DNA of 64,000 nt from Fictibacillus gelatini DSM 15865 (lineage in GTDB: Bacteria; Bacillota; Bacilli; Bacillales; Fictibacillaceae): NCBI RefSeq assembly GCF_000430745.1, contig NZ_AUMP01000004.1, positions 123,560 to 187,559 of the forward strand, read 5' to 3'. A program made the translations under genes and the position numbers. This document shows, piece by piece, positions 46,946 to 54,350 of this stretch. The notes beneath the pieces are model-generated. The model did not search any database and was not told the origin of the DNA. It worked only from the letters and a program-made list of their open reading frames with translations. Within the stretch, counting starts at the first letter, position 1, and every line of letters begins with the position of its first letter.

Positions 46946-47398
46946 TTAAATGGTTAAGCCCTGTTGAATTGCTTGGTAAAAAGCTTGTGGATGATAAAAC
47001 TCTATATCTTCTATTAAAGCTAAGTGCGATTCATTAGTAACATAAGTTTTCACATTAAATATACTTGGATCACTTGAAATTACATATTTAACTTTCGCTT
47101 CGATCGCACATTCAATGAACATTTTATCATCCGGATCCGAGCAAGAAGGAAAACTTACTTGAGGATTAACCTTATTAGAGTGAAAAATGAAAGATGAGAT
47201 TTTGCGTAAGATTGGTTTTGGGTTTTTGTTAGCTTGTTCCGCGACAATAATACCTGTAACCGTTAATTCCCTGGCCATTTCTTCAGACATAGCAAGTTGA
47301 AGAGTACCGTCAATAATTTTGTCAACAATATACGTTGGTTCCGTATGTCTTTTAAAAAGGCCTTTGATAATTGTACTAGTATCAACAACAATTATCAT
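46946..47398 (-). CDS. PIN-domain toxin
   Basis: A 150-residue PIN ribonuclease of the bacterial/archaeal putative toxin group. Acidic metal ligands: D6 in VVDTST, Glu in MARELT, and Asp in SCSDPDDKMFIECAIEA, with a late SSDPSIF. PIN toxins cut RNA in a metal-dependent way. Starts at ATG 47398 inside the antitoxin stop (4-bp overlap). Near the left end of the element, where addiction modules are common. Confidence 0.9.
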   Translation of the reverse strand: MIIVVDTSTIIKGLFKRHTEPTYIVDKIIDGTLQLAMSEEMARELTVTGIIVAEQANKNPKPILRKISSFIFHSNKVNPQVSFPSCSDPDDKMFIECAIEAKVKYVISSDPSIFNVKTYVTNESHLALIEDIEFYHPQAFYQAIQQGLTI

Positions 47399-47607
47399 AA
47401 TAGCTTTGAAATTTTCCTAGCGTGTTTAATGATAAAGTCTAGATTTTCATCCTCAAAAAAACCTGGTTTTTCGCATTCTATGTCTTCCCCAATGACTCTT
47501 AATTCGCTAACAACAGAATGTAACTCTTCGCATTTTGCATCTCTAATTGTTTCTTTCACTTTTTCAGCAATAGCCATGTTAAAATCCTCCTCCCAATGAT
47601 TTTCCAT
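47395..47607 (-). CDS. Probable antitoxin of the PIN toxin
   Basis: A 70-residue acidic protein directly before the PIN gene, overlapping by 4 bp. Two starts look equally good: ATG 47607 (behind GAGGAGGATAAGCT) and ATG 47577 (behind GAGGAGGAT, giving 60 residues). No known antitoxin DNA-binding fold is obvious. A promoter TTGTAA-18 nt-TATAAT lies just upstream within a direct repeat (ACTTGTAATGAGG and ACTTATAATGAGG, about 47616-47651) that could be the operator. Assigned from position and size. Confidence 0.75.
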   Translation of the reverse strand: MENHWEEDFNMAIAEKVKETIRDAKCEELHSVVSELRVIGEDIECEKPGFFEDENLDFIIKHARKISKLL

Positions 47608-47744
47608 AGCTTATCCTCCTCATTATAAGTTATTTAATCACCTCATTACAAGTATTTCTTAATCTTTTTATGGGTATACTTCCCTTTTCATTAGTATTTA
47701 ACACATTCTATGCTGAAACGTAGAAACAATGACTTTCATTGTAT

Positions 47745-47777
47745 GATAAAAAAGCAGCCCCCGTAAAGGAGCTGCCC
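47745..47777 (-). terminator. Terminator after the tape-measure gene
   Basis: Minus strand GCAGCTCC and GGGGGCTGC with a short loop, followed by TTTTTTAT. Confidence 0.85.
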
Positions 47778-47783
47778 GTTATT

Positions 47784-49841
47784 TTAAGCGCCAGCCATGC
47801 CGGCCTGCTCGATTTCGTCCGCTATTACCTCGATTAACTTTCTCGCGGTATGTCGGTCAGTAGGTCCACCGTTAATATTAATGCTGCTGATGTTTAACGT
47901 AACCCCGCCGTTACCTCCTCGCTGGTAAGCGTCAGCTTCCACTTTCGTTAATACGCGTTCACCTTTATGCACATTCGCCGAGTAACCATCGTAAGGGACG
48001 CGAGAAATACCGCCGTGGTGCGACATTCTGTCGGGAGCGTCCAATGCGCCACCCGCTCGAATAATTCTAGGCGGATTAATACCGGATTGCCCCCAGTCGA
48101 CTTTCGGCACGATCGGAATATTAACACCGGGAATCTTATTAATCATACGGATCATTCCGTTGATTCCGTCAATTATGAAGTTAACGGCTTTTGCCGCTGC
48201 CCGTTTAATGCCTTCCCACACCGAATCCATTTTAGCTTTTACTTTATCCCAGTTTTTATAGAGGTACACCCCGGCTTTAATCAACGCTCCAATAGGACCG
48301 AGTAATGCGAGAATAATCGATTTAAGGAAGCCCATTTTGTTCCAGAGCGCAACCGCCTTACTCTTTACCGTGTCCCAATTCCGATATAGAAGAACGCCAA
48401 TCGCGATTACTGCCGCAATGGCAGCTACAATCCACGTCGCAGGACACGCCCACATCGCTGTATTCATCGCCCATTGACCGACTGCCGCGGCCGCCATAGC
48501 TGCACGGAATCCGTTAATTAATTGTGTAATCGTTTGAACAATAGTCAACGCGGCCATCCCGGCTTTAAACGCAACAACAGCTGTAGTTACGCCAACTATA
48601 GTTTCACGAATTAACGGCCAGTTTTGCGTTATGAAATTGAAAACGCCTGTAGCTAAATCTAAAGCGGTTTGGAAGGCGGTTTTAACCTTTTCACCAAACG
48701 ATTGAATGTCTTTTGGAGATAATTTCGCAATAAAATCCGCAACTCTATTTGCCGCATCTTTAATAACCGGCATTAGTGGCGTTAGTACGGCGATTTGTAA
48801 CGTTTCTAACGCGCCTTTAAACTGTTCAACCGCACCCTTTGCGTTGTTCATTTTTTCTCGGGCGACTTCGAGTACCGTTACCTTCCCCATCTCGGCGTAC
48901 ATCTCTTTAACGCCTTTTGCGCCAGCTTTAAAGAGAATATTGCCAGCCCGGATCGCGTCACTACCGAATAATTCTCTTAAGGCAGCGGCTCTTTCTTTTG
49001 GATTTAATTTATCCAACGATGTCCTTAAGACATCTGCAACACCGGCAAGGCCTTTTACCTTACCCTGTGCATCAAAAAAGCGGTTTGTTCCGTCCTTTGT
49101 TATTATACCGAGGTCACGCATTAGCCCCACTTGTTTCTTAGTTTGCGGTTGTAACCCCATTAACATCGTCTTAAACGAAGTACCCGCATCAGATCCGCTC
49201 AACGAATGGTTAGAAAACAACGCAATTGCTGCGCTTGTATCCTTAAGCGACATTCCTATTCCGGCAGACACCGGTCCGACCGCCGCAAGTCCGTATTTCA
49301 AGTCGACCATATCCGCTGCCGACGCGTTGGCCGCACCCGCTAAAATATCGGCAACTTGCGCGGCTTTTAACCCGTCCTCGCGAAATCCGTTTAGCGAGTT
49401 GGCCATTAATGATGCGGAGTCAGCTAGGTTCATTCCTCCCGCGGTCGCAAGGTTTAAAGCCGCTTCGAGACCCCCGGCTTTAATCGTCGCGGTAGACATT
49501 CCAGCTTTCGCTAACTCTTCAATTGCTTGTGAGGCTTCCATCGCGCTATATTTCGTTTTTGCACCGGCCTGGATCGCTAAATTGGACATCGACTTCATTT
49601 CGCTGTTTGACATCCCCGTTAGTGCCTTTATACTCGACATTTGCTCTTCAAAGTCCATCGCTTTTTTGGCGGACGAGAACGCTAAACTAACGCCCGCCGC
49701 AGCCGTTGTTACTAACCCGAGATGTTTAACCACTTCGAAAGATGCGCTTTTCATCTTATTTAAACTTCGAGTGGCATTACGCATTCCGCTTGAAAACCCC
49801 GCGTCGTTTAAACGCAGTGCCGCTGTTAAATTAAACGCCAT
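47784..49841 (-). CDS. Phage tail tape-measure protein (TP901 core type)
   Basis: A 685-residue protein. Residues ~40-380 match the TP901 tape-measure core (MDFEEQMSSIKALTGMSNSE, SGSDAGTSFKTMLMGLQP, NPKERAAALRELFGSDAIR). A hydrophobic stretch at ~430-520 (MAALTIVQTITQLINGF; WIVAAIAAVIAIGVLL; repeated YRNWDTVKSK and YKNWDKVKAK) could insert into a membrane. A C-terminal region with SHHGGISRVPYDGY and HKGERVLTKVEADAYQRGG is typical of phage tail proteins. Tape measures set tail length and help DNA entry. Unusual because no other tail, head or packaging gene is present. Start ATG 49841. Confidence 0.9.
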   Translation of the reverse strand: MAFNLTAALRLNDAGFSSGMRNATRSLNKMKSASFEVVKHLGLVTTAAAGVSLAFSSAKKAMDFEEQMSSIKALTGMSNSEMKSMSNLAIQAGAKTKYSAMEASQAIEELAKAGMSTATIKAGGLEAALNLATAGGMNLADSASLMANSLNGFREDGLKAAQVADILAGAANASAADMVDLKYGLAAVGPVSAGIGMSLKDTSAAIALFSNHSLSGSDAGTSFKTMLMGLQPQTKKQVGLMRDLGIITKDGTNRFFDAQGKVKGLAGVADVLRTSLDKLNPKERAAALRELFGSDAIRAGNILFKAGAKGVKEMYAEMGKVTVLEVAREKMNNAKGAVEQFKGALETLQIAVLTPLMPVIKDAANRVADFIAKLSPKDIQSFGEKVKTAFQTALDLATGVFNFITQNWPLIRETIVGVTTAVVAFKAGMAALTIVQTITQLINGFRAAMAAAAVGQWAMNTAMWACPATWIVAAIAAVIAIGVLLYRNWDTVKSKAVALWNKMGFLKSIILALLGPIGALIKAGVYLYKNWDKVKAKMDSVWEGIKRAAAKAVNFIIDGINGMIRMINKIPGVNIPIVPKVDWGQSGINPPRIIRAGGALDAPDRMSHHGGISRVPYDGYSANVHKGERVLTKVEADAYQRGGNGGVTLNISSININGGPTDRHTARKLIEVIADEIEQAGMAGA

Positions 49842-50154
49842 TTATATCCCTCCTCTCTATTGCAGAAATTAGTTTTACGATTGCTGAGATTAACCGCAAA
49901 AGCCGTCTAGTTTGCTTTTGTGTTGGTTTGCCATCACGTAATGATCGACGAAATTGTTTTAAAAATTTAACGACATTAACGCCTAATAGCTTCAGTTCCG
50001 CGTCGTCTTGTCGGCTTTTAAAGTCGTTGCCTATTTCGGATAGTTCGTCTAATTCAGCTATAAAATCGTTGTAGTCGCGCTTACCAGCTAAAATGTCTTT
50101 TACGATAAAAAGCAACTCACCAAAACGGTTAGCTTTTGTTGCGTAGTAATTCAT
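49831..50154 (-). CDS. Unknown protein upstream of the tape measure (107 aa)
   Basis: Helical, charged protein (MNYYATKANRFGELLFI ... RDYNDFIAELDELSEIGNDF) with a basic C-terminus. ATG 50154 follows GGAGGTGATGGG; the frame overlaps the tape-measure start by 11 bp. In siphophages this position is held by tail chaperones, but I see no slippery site or sequence likeness. It could be a partner of the tape measure. Confidence 0.7.
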   Translation of the reverse strand: MNYYATKANRFGELLFIVKDILAGKRDYNDFIAELDELSEIGNDFKSRQDDAELKLLGVNVVKFLKQFRRSLRDGKPTQKQTRRLLRLISAIVKLISAIERRDINGV

Positions 50155-50171
50155 CCCATCACCTCCGTCCG

Positions 50172-50208
50172 TTTCCGACATAAATAAAAAAAGCGACCTT
50201 TTGGCCAC
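50172..50208 (-). terminator. Weak terminator-like hairpin between two small genes
   Basis: Minus strand GGTGGCC-AAAA-GGTCGCT (with G-T pairs) followed by seven T. It may reduce read-through into the tape-measure pair. Confidence 0.4.
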
Positions 50209-50214
50209 CTTCAT

Positions 50215-50463
50215 TTAAACTTCGTTTTTTGATCCGCGTTGTGCGTTATTAAAAAAAGCCAAGACACGGTTTTTCATCTTTACATACTTTGCCGCAGCTT
50301 CCGGCGTTTTGTACCACTCGGCTTGCATATAAAGGGACGCAAGATCGTCGAGACTCACGCGTATTTTGGATACGTCTATAGTGTTTAAATCGACTCCTGC
50401 CGCCCTTTGTACCACATTGTCGTCCTTGTCGATTGTCATAACGTCATTCACATTAACTCTCAT
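50215..50463 (-). CDS. Small unknown protein, paralogue of the 51059 gene (82 aa)
   Basis: Acidic N-terminus (MRVNVNDVMTIDKDDNVV) and helical C-terminus. Alignable by eye with the 84-residue protein at 51059-51313: shared pattern DDxxVxxxAGxDxxxIDxS, then DxAxxY, then PExxxKY and an aromatic near the end. The ATG at 50463 touches the upstream stop codon. Family not recognised; the duplication suggests a structural or interacting role. Confidence 0.7.
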   Translation of the reverse strand: MRVNVNDVMTIDKDDNVVQRAAGVDLNTIDVSKIRVSLDDLASLYMQAEWYKTPEAAAKYVKMKNRVLAFFNNAQRGSKNEV

Positions 50464-50912
50464 TATTCATTTCCCCCGTTCAATAAATTTTTTATCGTTG
50501 CATAAAGCACCTTATTTTCGACACTTCCGTTCATCTTCGCTAATTCCGCCGCTTTTTCTAAATCACTCTTCGTAACATCACCCGCAGCCACTTTTCGAGT
50601 AAGGTCTTCGCGAAGCAACCGACGATCGATATGCGCCGTTTTATCGGCCTCTCGGGCTTCGAATCGGTCTTTTTGAATGGCATAACGAACCTGTGCCGAT
50701 TCGTCTTCCGGGTTATCTTCGGCAAACTGACGTAATTCGTCTAAGTGAGAATCGCTAAAAGAGTGAACAAATGGAAACTCTTCGTTGAAATGCGTTGATA
50801 ACTGCGTCTGGTATTCGTTTTTTGCTTCTGCATATACCGCCATCTTTGATGGGTTCCCGCGTGCCCGCAACTTTAGTTGTTCGAGTTCGGATTCGTGAAT
50901 TAAGTGATCCAT
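50463..50912 (-). CDS. Unknown charged helical protein (149 aa)
   Basis: Almost entirely charged helices (MDHLIHESELEQLKLRARGN, then YAIQKDRFEAREADKTAHID). Contains two related segments, LDELRQFAEDNPEDESAQVRY and LEQLKLRARGNPSKMAVYAE, suggesting an internal repeat. Start ATG 50912 directly after the preceding stop, behind GGAGG. No family recognised. Confidence 0.7.
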   Translation of the reverse strand: MDHLIHESELEQLKLRARGNPSKMAVYAEAKNEYQTQLSTHFNEEFPFVHSFSDSHLDELRQFAEDNPEDESAQVRYAIQKDRFEAREADKTAHIDRRLLREDLTRKVAAGDVTKSDLEKAAELAKMNGSVENKVLYATIKNLLNGGNE

Positions 50913-51062
50913 TTATTTGACCTCCATTAAATCTAATTTCCTTTTCTTCGTAACCCGTAATCGGAGTAGACTTAAAACCCTTTCTACTAATGAGTGAGGG
51001 GTTTTTTGTACAAATTCTGGAAGGTCATCGTATTTCGGCGCTTTAGCCTGTTGTTTAATCAT
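50913..51062 (-). CDS. Small basic protein (49 aa)
   Basis: ATG 51062 overlaps the stop of the upstream gene (ATGA), and its own stop is followed at once by the next start, so it fits the tightly packed operon. Starts MIKQQAKAPKYDDLPEFV, ends with a leucine/arginine-rich helix (LSLLRLRVTKKRKLDLMEVK). No family recognised. Confidence 0.65.
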   Translation of the reverse strand: MIKQQAKAPKYDDLPEFVQKTPHSLVERVLSLLRLRVTKKRKLDLMEVK

Positions 51063-51313
51063 TGCACTTTCGAGTTTTGTTCGGTTAAGAATTTATCACG
51101 TATAACTACGTACCTTTTACACTTTTGAATTATATTTTCGGGATCGTCTATAAAACTATCCGCAGCGTTTCTATAAGCTTTAGCTACGTCCTCATAAGTC
51201 GCTGATAAGTTCGATGCGTCAATATCTGAAACGTCTGTTCCGGCTGTTTTTACGATACCATCATCGCCGGTTATTACGTATTTCTTGCTCGGGGTTAAAT
51301 GAATTCCTAACAT
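51059..51313 (-). CDS. Small unknown protein, paralogue of the 50215 gene (84 aa)
   Basis: Starts MLGIHLTPSKKYVITGDDG; shares an AGTDVSDIDAS-type block and a DVAKAYRNA helix with the 82-residue protein at 50215-50463 (AGVDLNTIDVS; DLASLYMQA). Start ATG 51313 behind AAGGAGAA. No known family; probably arose by tandem duplication with insertion of two genes in between. Confidence 0.7.
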   Translation of the reverse strand: MLGIHLTPSKKYVITGDDGIVKTAGTDVSDIDASNLSATYEDVAKAYRNAADSFIDDPENIIQKCKRYVVIRDKFLTEQNSKVQ

Positions 51314-51315
51314 AA

Positions 51316-51999
51316 TTATTTCTCCTTCCTTCGTGCTTGCGCTAATTTCGCAACAGAATTACCTGACATATCTATTTCACCAGTTAGTTGATAAAGCATG
51401 ACATAAGGCGGTAATGAACCTTCGAGAGCCGCCTTTTGGTCTTTCTCGAGCACGCCCAAGTGAATGTTATTAAGGGAATCGAATAACATCGGATTAGGAA
51501 AGGAAAAACGCTCTGAATATTCCTTACCCGCCTCCGCATTACACCGCACAAACTCTTCATGTAGTTCCCGAGCTTCACGTTTTAACTGGCCGAGATCATT
51601 TAAAAACAGTAAGTATTGCGCACTCAATTCCGGAAGTTTCGCCCAAAGTTCATTTGCCGATCGCGATAACTTATTCATCTCACGACTGTAACCCTTTTCG
51701 AGTTCCGCGAGTTGTTCCACTAACACAGACTTTTTACGATCTTCTATCGCCTTGATACGAGTGTCCAATTCGTCCAGTTTCGATTTTAAGTCAGCAGACT
51801 TCCGTTTTAACTTCGGTAACTCACTTACCTTTGCTCCTTCGTCTCCTACCGCGTCAGCGATGATAATACTTTCGTACTGTTGTTCAACGGAAGCCCATTC
51901 ACGCTTAACCGATTCACGCTCGTTTTGTAAGTCCGTAAGTTTACTTTCGATTTTTTCTACACGTTTCTTAAACAAATCGATCTCTTTATAAGTTTTCAT
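51316..51999 (-). CDS. Coiled-coil protein of unknown function (227 aa)
   Basis: Residues ~5-150 are long heptad-containing helices (FKKRVEKIESKLTDLQNERE; LDELDTRIKAIEDRKKS), followed by a less charged tail (FSFPNPMLFDSLNNIHLGV). Start ATG 51999 behind AAAGGAGAG; the frame overlaps the upstream small gene by 14 bp. Could be a structural or scaffold-like protein given the tape measure nearby, but that is a guess. Confidence 0.72.
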   Translation of the reverse strand: MKTYKEIDLFKKRVEKIESKLTDLQNERESVKREWASVEQQYESIIIADAVGDEGAKVSELPKLKRKSADLKSKLDELDTRIKAIEDRKKSVLVEQLAELEKGYSREMNKLSRSANELWAKLPELSAQYLLFLNDLGQLKREARELHEEFVRCNAEAGKEYSERFSFPNPMLFDSLNNIHLGVLEKDQKAALEGSLPPYVMLYQLTGEIDMSGNSVAKLAQARRKEK

Positions 52000-52288
52000 G
52001 TGATACTCTCCTTTTTATATAAGACTCATTTCTTTTACTTCCGTTAAAAGAGGAAGGCACTTTCGATTGGAATAACCGCCGATTATCAACTAACACACGG
52101 TTAATCTCGTTTTCGCGGCACCACTCACCAAGCGCATGGACATCAAACCCTTTAGCTTGTAAGATTTCGAGAATTGTCGTAGCACTTCGCCCGTTAAATC
52201 GGCTACTATCGTTACAACGACGTTTGTTCCGGCGTCTGTTTCGCTTACGAACGGAACTATAATTACCGTTTGATTTTCGTTCATCCAT
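51986..52288 (-). CDS. Small basic protein, frame uncertain (100 aa)
   Basis: Frame from ATG 52288, 8 nt after GAGGG. The N-terminal half is arginine/asparagine-rich (SVRKRNRRRNKRRCNDSSRF). The C-terminal half looks like a normal globular sequence (LEILQAKGFDVHALGEWCRE). The other frame over the first half (52284) looks more natural there, so a frameshift may have split a single gene of about 98 codons. Confidence 0.45.
   Translation of the reverse strand: MDERKSNGNYSSVRKRNRRRNKRRCNDSSRFNGRSATTILEILQAKGFDVHALGEWCRENEINRVLVDNRRLFQSKVPSSFNGSKRNESYIKRRVSHENL
52090..52284 (-). CDS. Alternative overlapping frame (64 aa)
   Basis: Frame from ATG 52284. Its first ~37 residues (MNENQTVIIVPFVSETDAGT, then VVVTIVADLTGEVL) resemble the upstream 68-residue protein (QVMFCVPGRDYPGEKVIVV). 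After that it loses protein-like character and stops at 52090. It overlaps the 51986-52288 frame throughout; only one arrangement, or a frameshifted fusion of both, is likely to be real. Confidence 0.4.
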   Translation of the reverse strand: MNENQTVIIVPFVSETDAGTNVVVTIVADLTGEVLRQFSKSYKLKGLMSMRLVSGAAKTRLTVC

Positions 52289-52495
52289 CTAACCTACCCT
52301 CTTTCTTCGTTTTGATCGGAAATCTAGCCATAATCTCGGGATCTGCTGATTGATGGTCCGCAATGACCAATCAGAGCCGAACGTAAATAATCGCGTTTCT
52401 TTACCGTCCTTTACTTTCACGACAATAACCTTTTCGCCGGGGTAATCGCGCCCGGGAACGCAAAACATAACTTGTAATCTCGACTTGTTTCTCAA
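52289..52495 (-). CDS. Small unknown protein (68 aa)
   Basis: Starts with TTG 52495 behind GGGAG (alternative ATG 52468). Strand-rich first half (LQVMFCVPGRDYPGEKVIVV) and a basic C-terminus (LWLDFRSKRRKRVG). Its stop codon touches the next start. Weak likeness to the frame at 52284. No family recognised. Confidence 0.55.
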   Translation of the reverse strand: MRNKSRLQVMFCVPGRDYPGEKVIVVKVKDGKETRLFTFGSDWSLRTINQQIPRLWLDFRSKRRKRVG

Positions 52496-52586
52496 TCTAA
52501 TCTCCCTTTGAATGACGTTTTAAAGTGCAATTTTACGGGTTCGGGTATAAACACCTTACACCCCTGATTTTTGCGTTTTTATAATG

Positions 52587-52616
52587 CTAAAAACCCGCGT
52601 CATTAGTAGGTTTTTA
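52587..52616 (-). terminator. Hairpin at the 3' end of the cysteine-rich protein gene
   Basis: CTAAAAACC and GGTTTTTAG arms overlap the stop codon. Only a short A/T tail follows, so termination may be partial. Confidence 0.45.
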
Positions 52617-53015
52617 GAATCCTAAAGCGTCACGTCTTTGTCTATCTCGGTACTCCCTGTTTCGTTTGTTCCGTTTTATCCTCGCTTGTTCGTCTGAACA
52701 TGAACCGCAATATTTCTGTCGGTTACTTGACCGTTTGATTGACCGGCCACATTCTTCGCAATAATCGTCAATCGATTCTTTTTCGTCTTTGATGCCGAAT
52801 AATTCACGGTATTCCTTTTCGAGTTTCGGTTCGCCAGGTAACACCGATCGCACAAAGTAAGGACAGACATTACCGTTAGATTCCGATTCGTAAAACAATG
52901 CACATCGACCACCAACAGTTACATGACATCCATTTTGGCCAGTGAAGTTTGCGCAATTAGATCGTGCTAAGCGAAGCGTCCGCGATTTTACCGATTGCAG
53001 TTTACGTTGATTCAT
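52614..53015 (-). CDS. Cysteine-rich VLP-type protein with zinc ribbon (133 aa)
   Basis: N-terminal cysteine cluster (SNCANFTGQNGCHVTVGGRC, then NVCPYFVRSVLPGEPKLE) matches the cysteine-rich VLP family found in Firmicute mobile elements. The C-terminus adds a zinc ribbon (YCEECGRSIKRSSNRQKYC, then CSDEQ) and a very basic tail (RIKRNKRNREYRDRQRR). Start at 53015 behind GGGAGGTG. Possibly a DNA- or RNA-binding regulator of the element's late genes. Confidence 0.75.
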   Translation of the reverse strand: MNQRKLQSVKSRTLRLARSNCANFTGQNGCHVTVGGRCALFYESESNGNVCPYFVRSVLPGEPKLEKEYRELFGIKDEKESIDDYCEECGRSIKRSSNRQKYCGSCSDEQARIKRNKRNREYRDRQRRDALGF

Positions 53016-53043
53016 CGGCTACACCTCCCTTAACGGACATAAA

Positions 53044-53067
53044 AAATACACCCCATTTTGCGGTGTT
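53044..53067 (-). terminator. Terminator of the 74-aa XRE gene
   Basis: Minus strand ACACCG and GGGTGT with an intervening loop, then ATTTTTT. Confidence 0.65.
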
Positions 53068-53076
53068 GTTCGTAGC

Positions 53077-53301
53077 TTAACGTTTGAATTCGTGATAAAT
53101 ACTTTTAATTCTTGATAATTTAGAATCCGTTAAATCTAACTCGGTTACCAATCGATTGATGAGACGTTCGGTAAATCGGCGTTTTCCTTTTAAAATATTG
53201 TTGATATGCGCATCAGACACACCTAACAGCGCGCCTAGATCAACAAGCGTGTAACCATAAACCTCTTTGATTTCTTGTAAATCAGTAACCGTTAGTGTCA
53301 T
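53077..53301 (-). CDS. XRE-family helix-turn-helix protein (74 aa)
   Basis: Single Cro/C1-type helix-turn-helix: VYGYTLVDLGALLGVSDAHI then NNILKGKRRFTERLINRLV. Start at 53301 behind AAAGGAGGTG. It has its own weak promoter (TTGACC, 17 nt, TAACAA) and terminator, so it forms a separate unit between the two halves of the element; likely a regulator of the late (tape-measure) half. Confidence 0.8.
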   Translation of the reverse strand: MTLTVTDLQEIKEVYGYTLVDLGALLGVSDAHINNILKGKRRFTERLINRLVTELDLTDSKLSRIKSIYHEFKR

Positions 53302-53345
53302 TTCAACACCTCCTTTTGTTAGTAAATACTAGCTTTTTGGTCAAA

Positions 53346-53385
53346 ATAAAAAAGCCTCGGACAACCAGGCATTAAGTCCGAGGCT
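53346..53385 (-). terminator. Terminator ending the helicase/304-aa gene operon
   Basis: AGCCTCGGAC and GTCCGAGGCT are exact complements; on the minus strand seven-base T run follows. Confidence 0.9.
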
Positions 53386-53426
53386 TCTTCTCATCATATA
53401 ATATAATATACTGCAAAACGTGACAC

Positions 53427-54341
53427 TTATTTTAATCGTTTCTTTATTCTGCTTATTCGCTGACGGACTAATTCTGGACTCTCTCCAAGTTTACTTCCTA
53501 AATAGGTTTTCTTTATAATGGCACCTCCAAATAAATCGCAAGTATACGAAGTTAAATCATTGGACCTTATGTCATTTTCGACAACCGATAAAGCTCTTTC
53601 CATAAAACGTACTTGCTCAGTGGTTAAGAGTGGTTTTATTTCTGACCATTTCTGATCTACTTCAAGAATTGCAAATACCGGGTTTTCATGGAATGTCTTT
53701 TTCACTACCCTTTTACCAGTCTTTCTTCTCACCCTTGTTAGTCCACTTGCTTGTAACATAAGGTCAGCATACTTAGAGTCAAAAGCGCGGTTAATGTACT
53801 TAATGATTTCAGTCGATGTCCGTGTCGAGTCAACTTTATTTAATGCAAATTCCAACGATTCTTTTATAATCGGATCCAATTCCTTACGAATTTCTCGCAC
53901 TTTTTCTTGAACTTCTTTTTCAATCTTTTCAAACCGTTTTAACGTATAGTCAAATTCCATGAAATCACAATGTTCCATCTTGCGCTTAATGAAATCGTAA
54001 TTAACTCTTAAGCTTTCGAATAATTTAGGCTCCAAAATAAAATAAGATAGATAATAGTCATTCTTATAAATTCTGCCTTCAAATTTAACTCCTAAATCAT
54101 AGTAAATAACTGATAATAAACGTTGAAAGTTCCGCCAATAATACATATTCCCAGAACGAAGTGTTTTTGAGTACCTTAATACCTTTTCACGCTTAGAGCG
54201 AATGTGCGTTGCGATATAATCAAAGTCTGATTCCGGATTATCAAATACGTCAATAACCTCAGATCGCGAAAGTATAGCTTTTACTAGAAAATCGTCCTGG
54301 TTTATTTGGAATTGTCTTATACTCTCTTTGAAATCCCTCAT
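53427..54341 (-). CDS. Unknown 304-aa protein with possible C-terminal HTH
   Basis: Charged helical protein with no recognised domain. The last ~65 residues (LTTEQVRFMERALSVVENDI; then GSKLGESPELVRQRISRIKK) resemble a sigma-region-4-type helix-turn-helix. The middle (residues ~105-170) is coiled-coil-like. It is 9 nt downstream of the P-loop gene and probably co-translated with it. May be a phage-type transcription or replication factor. Confidence 0.7.
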   Translation of the reverse strand: MRDFKESIRQFQINQDDFLVKAILSRSEVIDVFDNPESDFDYIATHIRSKREKVLRYSKTLRSGNMYYWRNFQRLLSVIYYDLGVKFEGRIYKNDYYLSYFILEPKLFESLRVNYDFIKRKMEHCDFMEFDYTLKRFEKIEKEVQEKVREIRKELDPIIKESLEFALNKVDSTRTSTEIIKYINRAFDSKYADLMLQASGLTRVRRKTGKRVVKKTFHENPVFAILEVDQKWSEIKPLLTTEQVRFMERALSVVENDIRSNDLTSYTCDLFGGAIIKKTYLGSKLGESPELVRQRISRIKKRLK

Positions 54342-54350
54342 CCAATCCCC

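Noticed and set aside
48706..49872. 388-residue plus-strand frame opposite the tape measure
   Set aside because: Shadow of the tape-measure gene; its composition follows from the antisense of a real coding sequence, and it lacks a ribosome binding site.
51986..52495. Tail-chaperone frameshift pair
   Set aside because: Position in the operon is distant from the tape measure and no slippery heptamer is seen; kept only as a possible frameshift.
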